From Clostridium manihotivorum (GTDB lineage: Bacteria; Bacillota; Clostridia; Clostridiales; Clostridiaceae), in assembly GCF_004015185.1 (NCBI RefSeq), contig NZ_CP025746.1, positions 4,543,776-4,607,775 on the forward strand: a stretch of DNA of 64,000 nucleotides. Reading direction: 5' to 3'. Both the position numbers and the translations under genes were made by a program. Positions 43,931 through 51,627 of the stretch are shown in pieces; within the stretch, counting starts at the first letter, position 1; each line of letters starts with the position of its first letter. Below the pieces are notes generated by a model. It was given only the letters and a program-made list of their open reading frames with translations, was not told where the DNA came from and did not search any database.

Positions 43931-43961
43931 AAAAAAAAGACCTGAGATGAGCTCAGGTCTT
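43931..43961 (-). terminator. riboswitch expression-platform terminator
   Basis: Perfect 10-bp stem AAGACCTGAG/CTCAGGTCTT followed on the minus strand by eight or more T residues. It lies between the lysine aptamer and the binding-protein gene. Confidence 0.95.
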
Positions 43962-44003
43962 AATAAACATAATTAGCCTAATGCCCCCTTCTTTTTCCCA
44001 AAA

Positions 44004-44182
44004 TGAGATAGCACAACTCAATAAACCGGGATGTTTATTGAGACAGTCCTGCAATTCTTAACTGCAGACCCAGCAAATAATACTGAGATATATTATAAGC
44101 TTCGGCGACATTTCCTTCTCTTAGGTTTCTTAGCTCTCTCTAGCTCCACCTAAAACTATTAAATATCGCGCCTCTACCCCAC
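44004..44182 (-). promoter_or_regulatory. lysine riboswitch (L box) aptamer
   Basis: On the minus strand: GGTAGAGGCGCGA, GGAAATGTCGCCGAAGC, GTATTATTTGCTGG, GGACTGTC, then a CTCAATAAAC/GTTTATTGAG hairpin and GCTATCTC. Order and sequence match the lysC L-box aptamer. P1 pairs GGTAGAGG-side bases with GCTATC. With the terminator downstream, lysine binding should switch off the transporter genes. Confidence 0.95.
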
Positions 44183-44510
44183 TGATAAAAAGTGAGGCCT
44201 TATTAAATTCTATAAACAGTGTACAACAGGATAATCTAGCTGTCAATATTTATTGACAAACTACCAAATATTATCATTCATTATGATAAATTTGATAAAT
44301 AGCACTATAAAATTATCTATTTGCCAATTATTAACCTTTCAAATAACAAATACTAATAATATTCATATATAAATTATAAAAAACATATATGTAATTATTG
44401 TAATTTACTATATATGCACTACTTCATATTAAAACTTATATTTTTAAACTCTCTTCTCATAAGACAGAAGAGCTTTAGTTTGATAGATTCCATTTTGAAG
44501 TAGTATGTCT

Positions 44511-45233
44511 TTAGCCTATAATCAGACTTCTATTATAACTATTAACTGCCTGCTTCAAATGTTTGCAAGTAAAATCAGGCCAACAGTCATCAGTATACCA
44601 AAGCTGAGCTTTTGCAGCCTGCCACAGTAGAAAGTTACTTATTCTTTTCTCTCCACTGGTTCTAATAATCAAATCTACATCTGGTAAACCTGCTGTTAGC
44701 ATATAACTACTAACCAGGCTCTCATTTATTCCATCTAAGCTAATATTATCTGAATTTACATCATCAACAATTTTCTTTATAGCATCGGTTATCTCTATTC
44801 TACTTCCATAATTTAATGCTATATTTAGTATTAATCCTGAGTTATTCATTGTTGCATTTTCTGTTTTCCTTATTTCCTTTAATAATTCCTTTGAAAGCTT
44901 ATCTGTAAATCCTATATGTCTTACCTTTACATTGTTATCAGCTTCTTTTCTTAATTTAATAAAAAAATCTTTGAACAGATTCATTAAAAAACTAACTTCT
45001 TCCTCAGTCCTATTCCAGTTTTCAGTAGAGAAAGCATAGAAGGTAAGAACTTCTACCCCCATTTCCACGCAAGCTTTTGTAATTTTCTCAATTGGTTTTG
45101 TACCAGCTTTATGACCAAAAGTTCTATTCAAGCCTTTCTTTCTTGCCCATCTTCCATTACCATCACAAATTATCGCTATATGTCTAGGTACCTTATTTTC
45201 ATGCCTATTTCGCAATTCATTTACCAAACTCAA
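44511..45233 (-). CDS. uppS: isoprenyl transferase (undecaprenyl diphosphate synthase family)
   Basis: 240 aa. Cis-prenyltransferase that elongates farnesyl diphosphate with isopentenyl diphosphate at the membrane surface. Motifs: IICDGNGRWARKKG with catalytic D24, FYAFSTENWNR, LNYGSR and IIRTSGEKRISNFLLWQ. TTG start with AAAGGAAG upstream. It stands alone rather than in the usual frr-uppS-cdsA cluster, so it may be a second copy for another polyprenol pool. Confidence 0.92.
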   Translation of the reverse strand: MSLVNELRNRHENKVPRHIAIICDGNGRWARKKGLNRTFGHKAGTKPIEKITKACVEMGVEVLTFYAFSTENWNRTEEEVSFLMNLFKDFFIKLRKEADNNVKVRHIGFTDKLSKELLKEIRKTENATMNNSGLILNIALNYGSRIEITDAIKKIVDDVNSDNISLDGINESLVSSYMLTAGLPDVDLIIRTSGEKRISNFLLWQAAKAQLWYTDDCWPDFTCKHLKQAVNSYNRSLIIG

Positions 45234-45815
45234 GATGACATTCTTCCTTTCTTTATAAAATTCTCTTTAAGTTAAGGCTATTATTGGATTATAGATACAA
45301 TATAAAGACTGTTTAAAGAGTTCCTATATTGAAACTTCATTTATATTTGCTCGAAAATTCCCTATTCTTTGGTTTTTCTGGTATATTAGGAACTCTATAA
45401 TATATGCAAATATCTGCGACTTTATTTAAGCTAAAATTACATATATTTACATATAATTTTAACCTTTTATTCCATTTATTTCAAGCAATTAGTGAAATAA
45501 TATCAATTTTTCAACTAACACTTATTGCTCACTTGCGGTTATTAAGTTATATTGTCTTTCTATGCTTCAACGAAAATTTTTCTATAAGTTGCCCTTCTAT
45601 TTAGATTACATAAAAAATCAAGTTTCTACACATAATTTTATCTGTATACCACTTAGTAAAGAATATAAAAAAGTCACTGAAGTGCCCATTCTTCAAGGAC
45701 TTTTTTGCGCATCTGCCTTTCAGAATGTATATGTGGAAAATCTGGCAGGCGAATATAATTTCTTTTTTTACTGTTCACCCTAAATACCTACCCTAAAAGC
45801 TTAATATCACTAGGT
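45234..45815. other. non-coding stretch with two repeat-like elements
   Basis: Contains a structured block at 45313-45403 (AGAGTTCC and GGAACTCT ends) similar to one at 54290-54395, and dispersed repeat copy C from 45664. Plus-strand open frames here lack ribosome binding sites and cross the repeat. Confidence 0.6.
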
Positions 45816-45833
45816 TTAGCTAACAAAATTTTT
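45664..45833 (+). repeat. dispersed repeat family T, copy C
   Basis: Hairpin AAAAAAGTCACTGAAG with CTTCAAGGACTTTTTTGCGC, then CTGCCTTTCAGAATG, GGAAAATCTGGCAGGCG, ACTGTTCACCCTAA and the end ACTAGGTTTAGCTAACAAAA. The right end runs into the 3' end of the NifX-like gene. Confidence 0.85.
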
Positions 45834-46265
45834 CCTATACAGTAAAAAATAATAGGCATATGAATTTTTAGAAATGCATATGCCTATTATTTTTAATTGA
45901 ATTTGTAGATACTTTTCAGAATGCTTTTTATGATTACTACAAACCATATTCTTATCTTCAAGGGAGCCATCAATATATTGTTGGAGCACATCTATATATC
46001 TTCCTGAGGCCCCTCTTATTAGCTCAAAGCCTTTTTCCTTTATGGCATTTATCGCTCCTTGGCCAATGCCATTAGCTATTACAGCTTCAACACCTTCATG
46101 TACAAATAAGTTTACTAATCCATCATGATTATGTACCAATTCTTCTGTAGATACCACTTCAATATCTACTATCTTTTTTTCCTCTATGGTAGCAAAAGCA
46201 AATCTTTCACTTCTTCCGAAATGGGAGTTTATAATATCACCATTTACTGGTAAGGCTATCTTCAT
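45816..46265 (-). CDS. NifX/NifB-like Fe-Mo-cofactor-type protein with abnormal C-terminus
   Basis: 149 aa. Residues 1 to about 105 form the dinitrogenase iron-molybdenum cofactor domain (ALPVNGDIINSHFGRSERFA, GVEAVIANGIGQGAINAI, GASGRYIDVLQQYIDGSL). Family members normally end soon after. Here the frame continues through a perfect long hairpin (45845-45894) that looks like the gene's own terminator, and stops only inside the end of repeat copy C. The last 25 or so residues are therefore probably an acquired tail after stop-codon loss or a small indel. ATG start with AAGGAAT upstream. No nitrogenase genes are nearby. Confidence 0.82.
   Translation of the reverse strand: MKIALPVNGDIINSHFGRSERFAFATIEEKKIVDIEVVSTEELVHNHDGLVNLFVHEGVEAVIANGIGQGAINAIKEKGFELIRGASGRYIDVLQQYIDGSLEDKNMVCSNHKKHSEKYLQIQLKIIGICISKNSYAYYFLLYRKNFVS
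45845..45894 (-). terminator. hairpin inside the 3' end of the NifX-like gene
   Basis: AAAAATAATAGGCATATG pairs perfectly with its complement across a 14-nt spacer, followed by TTTTTTAC on the minus strand. It has the form of a rho-independent terminator but is read as codons 124-141. Confidence 0.7.
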
Positions 46266-46319
46266 TTATATTCCTTCTTTCTTTTTGTCATCTATATAAA
46301 ATATAATACTCAAGTAAGT

Positions 46320-47063
46320 CTAAATTTTCAAATTAATATTAATATCACTCATTAACCATAGAATTGCCTTTTCAAATCTTTCTACTATCTCAGTAAAATG
46401 TCCTCCATTATTATATTGCAATTTAATATTATCATTACTTGTTAGCTGCTCCTTTAAGCTATAGTAGTTTTTCTCTGTACACTCTCCTACTGTAGCCATT
46501 CTTGCATTTCTACTATTACTTTCCTTTAATCCTAAAGACAAATATACTTTTGCATCTTTATTTACTGGTGTATTGGAACAAACGAAATCTCTCCACCCAT
46601 CATACCATAAAGATCCTGATAAACTTCCTATTCTACCAAAACAATCACAGCTATACAGAGTATATAAAGCCGCAAGCCCTGCTAAGGAATACCCTATTAA
46701 AGCTGTGCTTTCAGGTTCTCTTATAGTTCTGTAGCTCTTATCTATAAATAACTTTATTGTACCAGTTAAAATTTTAATATATCTATCAGCCTCTCCTTTA
46801 AATTCCTCTCCACTTTTATTAAGGGGTGGTGAAACCCAAGGAGTGTAATCTGCTCCCCAATCATTAGACTTTACATTAACCATAATGAAAGGCTTATATT
46901 GTAAGGAAAAGTGAGGCTCTATTGCTTGTGCTATATCAATAATATTATCAGCACCATTTATATATAAAACAGCATAATGAAAATTGCTTGTATTATATTC
47001 TGGTGGAAGATATACATTAACTTCATAGCCCTCAATATTATAGTTTTCTATGGTAAATCTCAT
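46320..47063 (-). CDS. alpha/beta-hydrolase esterase (esterase D / IroE-like)
   Basis: 247 aa, no signal peptide. Nucleophile serine in GYSLAGLAALYT, substrate-pocket block IGSLSGSLWYDGW and catalytic histidine in NGGHFTE. These match the PF00756-type family that includes feruloyl esterases and siderophore esterases such as IroE. The substrate is unknown; no siderophore genes are adjacent. ATG start with AGGAG upstream. It lies 54 nt before the NifX-like gene on the same strand. Confidence 0.86.
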   Translation of the reverse strand: MRFTIENYNIEGYEVNVYLPPEYNTSNFHYAVLYINGADNIIDIAQAIEPHFSLQYKPFIMVNVKSNDWGADYTPWVSPPLNKSGEEFKGEADRYIKILTGTIKLFIDKSYRTIREPESTALIGYSLAGLAALYTLYSCDCFGRIGSLSGSLWYDGWRDFVCSNTPVNKDAKVYLSLGLKESNSRNARMATVGECTEKNYYSLKEQLTSNDNIKLQYNNGGHFTEIVERFEKAILWLMSDININLKI

Positions 47064-47170
47064 ATGTTTACTCCTAACTGTTGTAATAATAAATAAAATC
47101 CCTTTTTTATTTTAAATCTTATCATAAATATAAGCCTTACTATTACTATATTCAATAATATTTATACATC

Positions 47171-47288
47171 TACCTTTTCAAATGCATATATGTAAAGCCT
47201 GGCAGACTATATGATTTTACTTTTTACTGTTCCCACTAAATAGTTACTCTAACCCCTTTATATTACTAGGTTTAACTATCATTTTTTT
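47171..47288 (+). repeat. dispersed repeat family T, copy D (degenerate)
   Basis: Retains CTTTTCAAATGCATATATGT, CCTGGCAGAC, TTTTACTGTTCCCACTAAAT and ACTAGGTTTAACTATCATTT. The opening hairpin is lost. Confidence 0.6.
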
Positions 47289-47304
47289 GTATAACTAGTC
47301 TTAA

Positions 47305-47339
47305 CAATAAAATAGGCTAGTAAGTCTATCTTACTAACC
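47305..47339 (-). terminator. terminator after the signalling-peptide gene
   Basis: GGTTAGTAAG/CTTACTAGCC stem (one G-U pair) with a 5-nt loop, followed by TATTTTATTGTT on the minus strand. Confidence 0.7.
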
Positions 47340-47355
47340 CATGGTATAAAAACTT

Positions 47356-47505
47356 TTACCTCATTTCGGCTGGATCTTCAGTATTTATGTTTATCATCCC
47401 GTGTCCATTTGATCCTACATTAAAATTAACGCTTCCTAATATAGGAACAGATAAAGCAATTGTTAGAAAAGCACTAAAAATGATTTTGGGTAATTTTGAT
47501 TTCAT
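47356..47505 (-). CDS. secreted signalling-peptide precursor, 49 aa (RRNPP-type)
   Basis: Starts ATG with GAGGTGT upstream. N-terminus MKSKLPKIIFSAFLTIALSV is a clear signal peptide; the rest is a short hydrophilic tail ending TEDPAEMR. It lies 86 nt downstream of an XRE-TPR regulator on the same strand and is followed by a terminator. This is the layout of PlcR-PapR and of the clostridial Qss pairs, where a processed C-terminal fragment is re-imported and binds the regulator. Mature peptide not predicted with confidence. Confidence 0.7.
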   Translation of the reverse strand: MKSKLPKIIFSAFLTIALSVPILGSVNFNVGSNGHGMININTEDPAEMR

Positions 47506-47591
47506 TAATACACCTCATTAACATCATATATTAATATTGTATCACATCTTCAGAACTTTTCCATATTTTTCTAATAATTCAACTTAAAAAG

Positions 47592-48875
47592 TTACACTTC
47601 AATAAGTATATTTGATAACTTATGTAAAGTTTTTATAGCTTGTTCATTCTTCTTTTGTTTCACAAATGTCTCTGCAAGCTTACTTAAAGCATAATTCCTT
47701 CCTTCGCTAATCTCGTGTTCCTCTAAAAAGTTAATAAAACTTATAATGGTATATTCTAGTTTTTCTAAGTCTTGAGACAACTCCAAAGCTTTTATAAGCT
47801 CCATATAATTTTGTATAAGTGATAAGAAGTTTTTATACTGCTCCGCCAAGCTTATGGCTAGCTCAAAAAGCATAATACTCTGATCATAATGCCCTTGTTT
47901 TAAAAATAATCTTGCTTTAGTATTTAAAACATTTGAGAGAGTAGTCTTGTCTACCTTGTTCTTTATCTTCTGAGAATAGCTAATGTATTTTAGTGATTCT
48001 TCAAAATTATCTGAATCACAATAAAATAAAGCCAGATTATTATATACCACTCCCATAAGATTGCTCTCTTTATCTTCTGCTGAAGCTATAATATCAATAT
48101 ATTCTTTAAGCACCTCATCTTTTTTCCCCATATTATAGAGCATATTAGCTTTTAGTACTTTTGCATTTATTATAACGTCTTCAGTTACAGGGATATTTGA
48201 GGTAAATATATTCTTTTCTAACAATTCTATGCATTCTTCATACTTTTTTAGATATGAATAAGCTAGTGCCAAGTTGAAACTAGCTTTTAAAAAATAGTTA
48301 GTATCATTTTCTTCCTTGGCATACACTATAGCTTGGTTATAATAAAATATAGCCTCTTCATGCTCACTCCTCTTCGCTTTGCAAATTCCCAAAGAGTTAT
48401 AAATATATAATTGCTCTTTAATATTCTTCAATTCCTTATATTTGCCTAGGCAATTACTATAGTTGATAAAAGCATCTATAAAGTTAGCCTCTAGAAAATA
48501 TTTATCTGCATTAAGTTTATATATTTCAGCAAGAATATCATCTAACTCAAATTCCTTTGCTATTTCTATAAGCTCTTCCAGCTGCTCATGAGTATTATCT
48601 TTTAGAAGCTCATTATTACAATAAAATCTAGCATCCTCCTGTGGTTTTCTATAAAAGTACTCATCGTCTAGGCTTATATCTACTCCAAATTCAATTGCCT
48701 TAGCGTTAAACTTACTTGTTAGAATTTTAGAACTAGCCTTACTTACATTTCTCTTGCCACTTTCCATCATGCTTATAAAAGCTCTGGTCATATTTGCATC
48801 TTCTAGATCTGCCTGATTCATATTAAATCTTTTTCGCATAAGCCTTATTTTTTCGTTAGGATTGTAAAAATTCAA
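47592..48875 (-). CDS. XRE-TPR regulator, RRNPP-type (PlcR/QssR-like)
   Basis: 427 aa from a TTG at 48875, which has AAAGGGGGG six nt upstream; an ATG ten codons earlier has no ribosome binding site. HTH domain at about 7-55 (KIRLMRKRFNMNQADLEDAN, RAFISMMESGKRNVS), followed by TPR repeats over the remaining roughly 350 residues (for example IYNSLGICKAKRSEHEEAIF and YNNLALFYCDSDNFEESLKY). This architecture binds short peptides in the RRNPP family. The 49-aa peptide gene directly downstream supports a quorum-sensing role. Confidence 0.88.
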   Translation of the reverse strand: MNFYNPNEKIRLMRKRFNMNQADLEDANMTRAFISMMESGKRNVSKASSKILTSKFNAKAIEFGVDISLDDEYFYRKPQEDARFYCNNELLKDNTHEQLEELIEIAKEFELDDILAEIYKLNADKYFLEANFIDAFINYSNCLGKYKELKNIKEQLYIYNSLGICKAKRSEHEEAIFYYNQAIVYAKEENDTNYFLKASFNLALAYSYLKKYEECIELLEKNIFTSNIPVTEDVIINAKVLKANMLYNMGKKDEVLKEYIDIIASAEDKESNLMGVVYNNLALFYCDSDNFEESLKYISYSQKIKNKVDKTTLSNVLNTKARLFLKQGHYDQSIMLFELAISLAEQYKNFLSLIQNYMELIKALELSQDLEKLEYTIISFINFLEEHEISEGRNYALSKLAETFVKQKKNEQAIKTLHKLSNILIEV

Positions 48876-49262
48876 ACCTAGCCCCCCTTTTTTGTGTACT
48901 ATCATTTAATTCACAAATCTATTTATAATTATAATTGTTGCACTAGAAAAAAACATCAACAATTTAAGTTTAATGTTAATAAATCTCAAATACAACTACT
49001 AATTCAATTTAATTCCATAATTTAATTATTTTCTAAGCATTTTGCTTTAAAAATGTAGCACATAAATCCTAAAAATAGTTTCAAAACCTCTCTGGATTTT
49101 TACAGAGAAATTTCAAGCCCTCTTCTAGGAAACTATAAAATCTTTCTTTGAACTGGTAATATCTATATATATTTAAAATATGTTATTTCCGCAAATATTA
49201 GAAGTTAATGAAAAAAGACATTCCTAAAATGAATTTTAGGAATGTCTTAAAAAGTTGAATGC
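48876..49262. other. intergenic stretch between htpG and the XRE-TPR gene
   Basis: Contains the htpG terminator (49211-49250) and one TTTGAACTGGTA...TATCTATA motif at 49147-49170, also found before nadE. No gene was seen. Confidence 0.55.
49211..49250 (-). terminator. htpG terminator
   Basis: Perfect stem of about 15 bp (AAGACATTCCTAAAA with its complement) with a 4-nt loop and T-runs on both flanks; directly after the htpG stop codon. Confidence 0.9.
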
Positions 49263-51143
49263 TTATTTCATTATCTTACAGATGCTATTTGTAAACTCAA
49301 CAGGATCCCCTATTGATAAGCCTTCTATAAGTAGTGCTTGATTGTACAGAATGTCAGTATACAAATTAAATTTATCTTTATCCTCTTCATATGCAGTTTT
49401 TAGAGCTTTAAACACCTCATGGTTTGTATTTATCTCTAATACCTTATCAGCCTTAACTCCTTGGTTATTTGGCATTGAGTTAAGTATCTTTTCCATCTCT
49501 ATTGAAAGTTCGCCATCGTTTGCAAGACATACTGGATGATTCTTAAGTCTCTTTGAAGCTCTAACTTCTTTTACTTTTCCAGTCAATACTGACTTCATGC
49601 CTTCAAAGATATCTTTATTTTCTTTTTCTTCTTCTTTTGAAGTTTCATTATTTTCTTCTTCAATTCCAAGATCATTGCTGGATACAGATCTAAACTCTTT
49701 TTCCTTATAAGACATTAGCATCTTTATAGCAAATTCGTCTACTTCATCAGTAAAGTATAATATTTCATATCCTTTATCAACAAGAAGCTCAGTTTGAGGA
49801 AGTTTTTCTATTCTTTCCTTTGATTCGCCTGCTGCATAGTAAATATACTTTTGACTTTCTGCCATTCTATCAACATACTCAGAAAGTGTAACCATCTTCT
49901 TTTCTTTAGAAGAATAGAACATGATTAGGTCTTGAAGTACATCTTTATTACTTCCATATTCACTGTATAAACCATACTTTAGTTGTCTTCCAAAGGCTTC
50001 ATAGAACTTTTCATACTTCTCCCTATCATTTTTAAGCATACTTTCAAGTTCGCTCTTTATCTTGTTCTTTATGTTCTTAGCTATAAGCTTAAGCTGTCTA
50101 TCATGTTGAAGTATTTCTCTCGATATATTTAATGACAAGTCTTCAGAGTCAACTATTCCCTTAACAAAACCAAAATAATCTGGAAGCAGATCTCCACACT
50201 TGTTCATTATCATTACACCGCTTGAATATAGTTCTAAGCCTTTTTCATATTCCTTTGTATAGAAATCATATGGAGTTCTTTCAGGAATAAATAGTATGGC
50301 ATTATAGCTCACAGCACCATCAACACTTATATGAATATGTTTTAGAGGCTTATCGAAACCAAAATGTTTCTCAGAATAGAAGTTATCATAGTCTTCATCC
50401 TTAAGCTCTGACTTATTTTTTCTCCATATTGGAACCATACTATTTATTGTCTTTTCTTCAGTATAGTTTTCATATTCATTCTCAGTACCTTCTTTAAGCT
50501 TGCTTTCTGTAACATCCATCTTTATAGGATATCTTATAAAATCTGAGTATTTCTTTATTATGGACTTTAGTCTATATTCTTCTAAATATTCATCAAAGCT
50601 CTCGTCTTCTGTATTATCTTTTATTTTAAGAATTATATCTGTACCTACAGAAGTTTTTTCACAAGGTTCTATTGTATAGCCTTCTACTCCTTTTGATTCC
50701 CATTTAAATGCTTCCTCACTGCCAAAAGCTTTACTTGAAACAGTGACAGTATCAGCAACTAAAAATGCAGAATAAAATCCAACACCAAATTGACCGATTA
50801 TATCATACCCATCTTTTAGCTCATTCTCTTTTTTAAACTTCAATGAACCACTTTTTGCTATAACACCAAGGTTGTCGTCTAACTCTTCCTTGGTCATACC
50901 TATTCCAGTATCTGAAATCTTTATTGTTCTGTTGTCTTTATCAACAGTTACCTTAATAAAATAATCGTCCTTATTGAAGGTTATGCTTTCATCTGTCAAT
51001 GCCTTATAATATATTTTGTCTATGGCATCACTAGCATTTGAGATAAGTTCTCTTAAAAATATCTCCCTGTGAGTATAGATAGAGTTAATCATAAGATCCA
51101 AAAGTCTTTTGGATTCCGCTTTAAATTGTTTTGTTTCCATCAT
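49263..51143 (-). CDS. htpG: molecular chaperone HtpG (Hsp90)
   Basis: 626 aa from the ATG at 51143 (AAGGAGAGG upstream; a second ATG follows at once). ATP-driven chaperone dimer of the cytosol. GHKL ATPase domain with LRELISNASDAIDK, DTGIGM and GQFGVGFYSAF. Middle domain with DYFGFVKGIVDSEDLSLNIS, then the C-terminal dimerisation domain. Monocistronic. A perfect CIRCE operator lies between its promoter and start codon, so it is probably repressed by HrcA. Confidence 0.97.
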   Translation of the reverse strand: MMETKQFKAESKRLLDLMINSIYTHREIFLRELISNASDAIDKIYYKALTDESITFNKDDYFIKVTVDKDNRTIKISDTGIGMTKEELDDNLGVIAKSGSLKFKKENELKDGYDIIGQFGVGFYSAFLVADTVTVSSKAFGSEEAFKWESKGVEGYTIEPCEKTSVGTDIILKIKDNTEDESFDEYLEEYRLKSIIKKYSDFIRYPIKMDVTESKLKEGTENEYENYTEEKTINSMVPIWRKNKSELKDEDYDNFYSEKHFGFDKPLKHIHISVDGAVSYNAILFIPERTPYDFYTKEYEKGLELYSSGVMIMNKCGDLLPDYFGFVKGIVDSEDLSLNISREILQHDRQLKLIAKNIKNKIKSELESMLKNDREKYEKFYEAFGRQLKYGLYSEYGSNKDVLQDLIMFYSSKEKKMVTLSEYVDRMAESQKYIYYAAGESKERIEKLPQTELLVDKGYEILYFTDEVDEFAIKMLMSYKEKEFRSVSSNDLGIEEENNETSKEEEKENKDIFEGMKSVLTGKVKEVRASKRLKNHPVCLANDGELSIEMEKILNSMPNNQGVKADKVLEINTNHEVFKALKTAYEEDKDKFNLYTDILYNQALLIEGLSIGDPVEFTNSICKIMK

Positions 51144-51216
51144 AAAACCTCTCCTTTCGCAATAAAAAACATACATAATGCATAATGCAACATGCTTATT
51201 AACTAAATATTTCTTG

Positions 51217-51243
51217 TTAGCACTCGTTAACAGTGAGTGCTAA
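51217..51243 (-). promoter_or_regulatory. CIRCE operator (HrcA binding site)
   Basis: TTAGCACTC-N9-GAGTGCTAA, an exact match to the CIRCE consensus, about 75-100 nt before the htpG start and just downstream of its promoter. Confidence 0.96.
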
Positions 51244-51254
51244 TCTATATTTTT

Positions 51255-51283
51255 TATATATCACTTTCCCTAATTAATGTCAA
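51255..51283 (-). promoter_or_regulatory. htpG promoter (sigma-A type)
   Basis: TTGACA at 51283-51278, 17-nt spacer, TATATA at 51260-51255, with the CIRCE operator at the transcription start region. Confidence 0.85.
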
Positions 51284-51516
51284 TATTTTTTTCTTATTTA
51301 CATATTGTCAAAGCTTTATATTAGCCAGTAAAATCAATGCTATTGCTACTTTTAATATTTTTTTACTTGTTCCAATAAAACCATATAAAAACTAAGGATG
51401 TCTTGATTTTATTTTGATTTACAATTAACATATAGATATTCCAGTTCTATTTTTTTCACAAATACTAGAAATAACTTTACTTATTAATGTTACCCTTATT
51501 AATTTATATATTTTAC

Positions 51517-51585
51517 TTTGAACTGGTATATCTATAAATATATAAATTAATATATTTATTGCATTGAAGCGGTAAATCTATAGAG
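51517..51585 (+). promoter_or_regulatory. nadE promoter region with two related 20-bp motifs
   Basis: TTGAAC at 51518-51523, 17-nt spacer and TATAAA at 51541-51546 make a plausible sigma-A promoter. The motif TTTGAACTGGTATATCTATA is echoed as TTGAAGCGGTAAATCTATAG at 51564-51583, 40 nt before the start codon. Both could be operator sites. Confidence 0.45.
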
Positions 51586-51627
51586 GCTTTGTAAAAAAAG
51601 AAAATACATAAAGATGGAGTTGATTAT

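Larger units (their letters stand above)
43816..44510. other. non-coding region: lysine riboswitch plus uppS 3' flank
   Basis: The riboswitch and its terminator occupy 43931-44200. The rest holds a CTCTTCT/AGAAGAG hairpin (44451-44472) just past the uppS stop and otherwise AT-rich DNA with no gene. Confidence 0.6.

Noticed and set aside
45562..45783. 73-codon plus-strand frame
   Set aside because: Runs through dispersed repeat copy C and lacks a ribosome binding site.
45816..46265. Nitrogenase-related locus
   Set aside because: Only a NifX-like domain is present, with no nif structural genes around; such domains occur widely outside nitrogen fixation.
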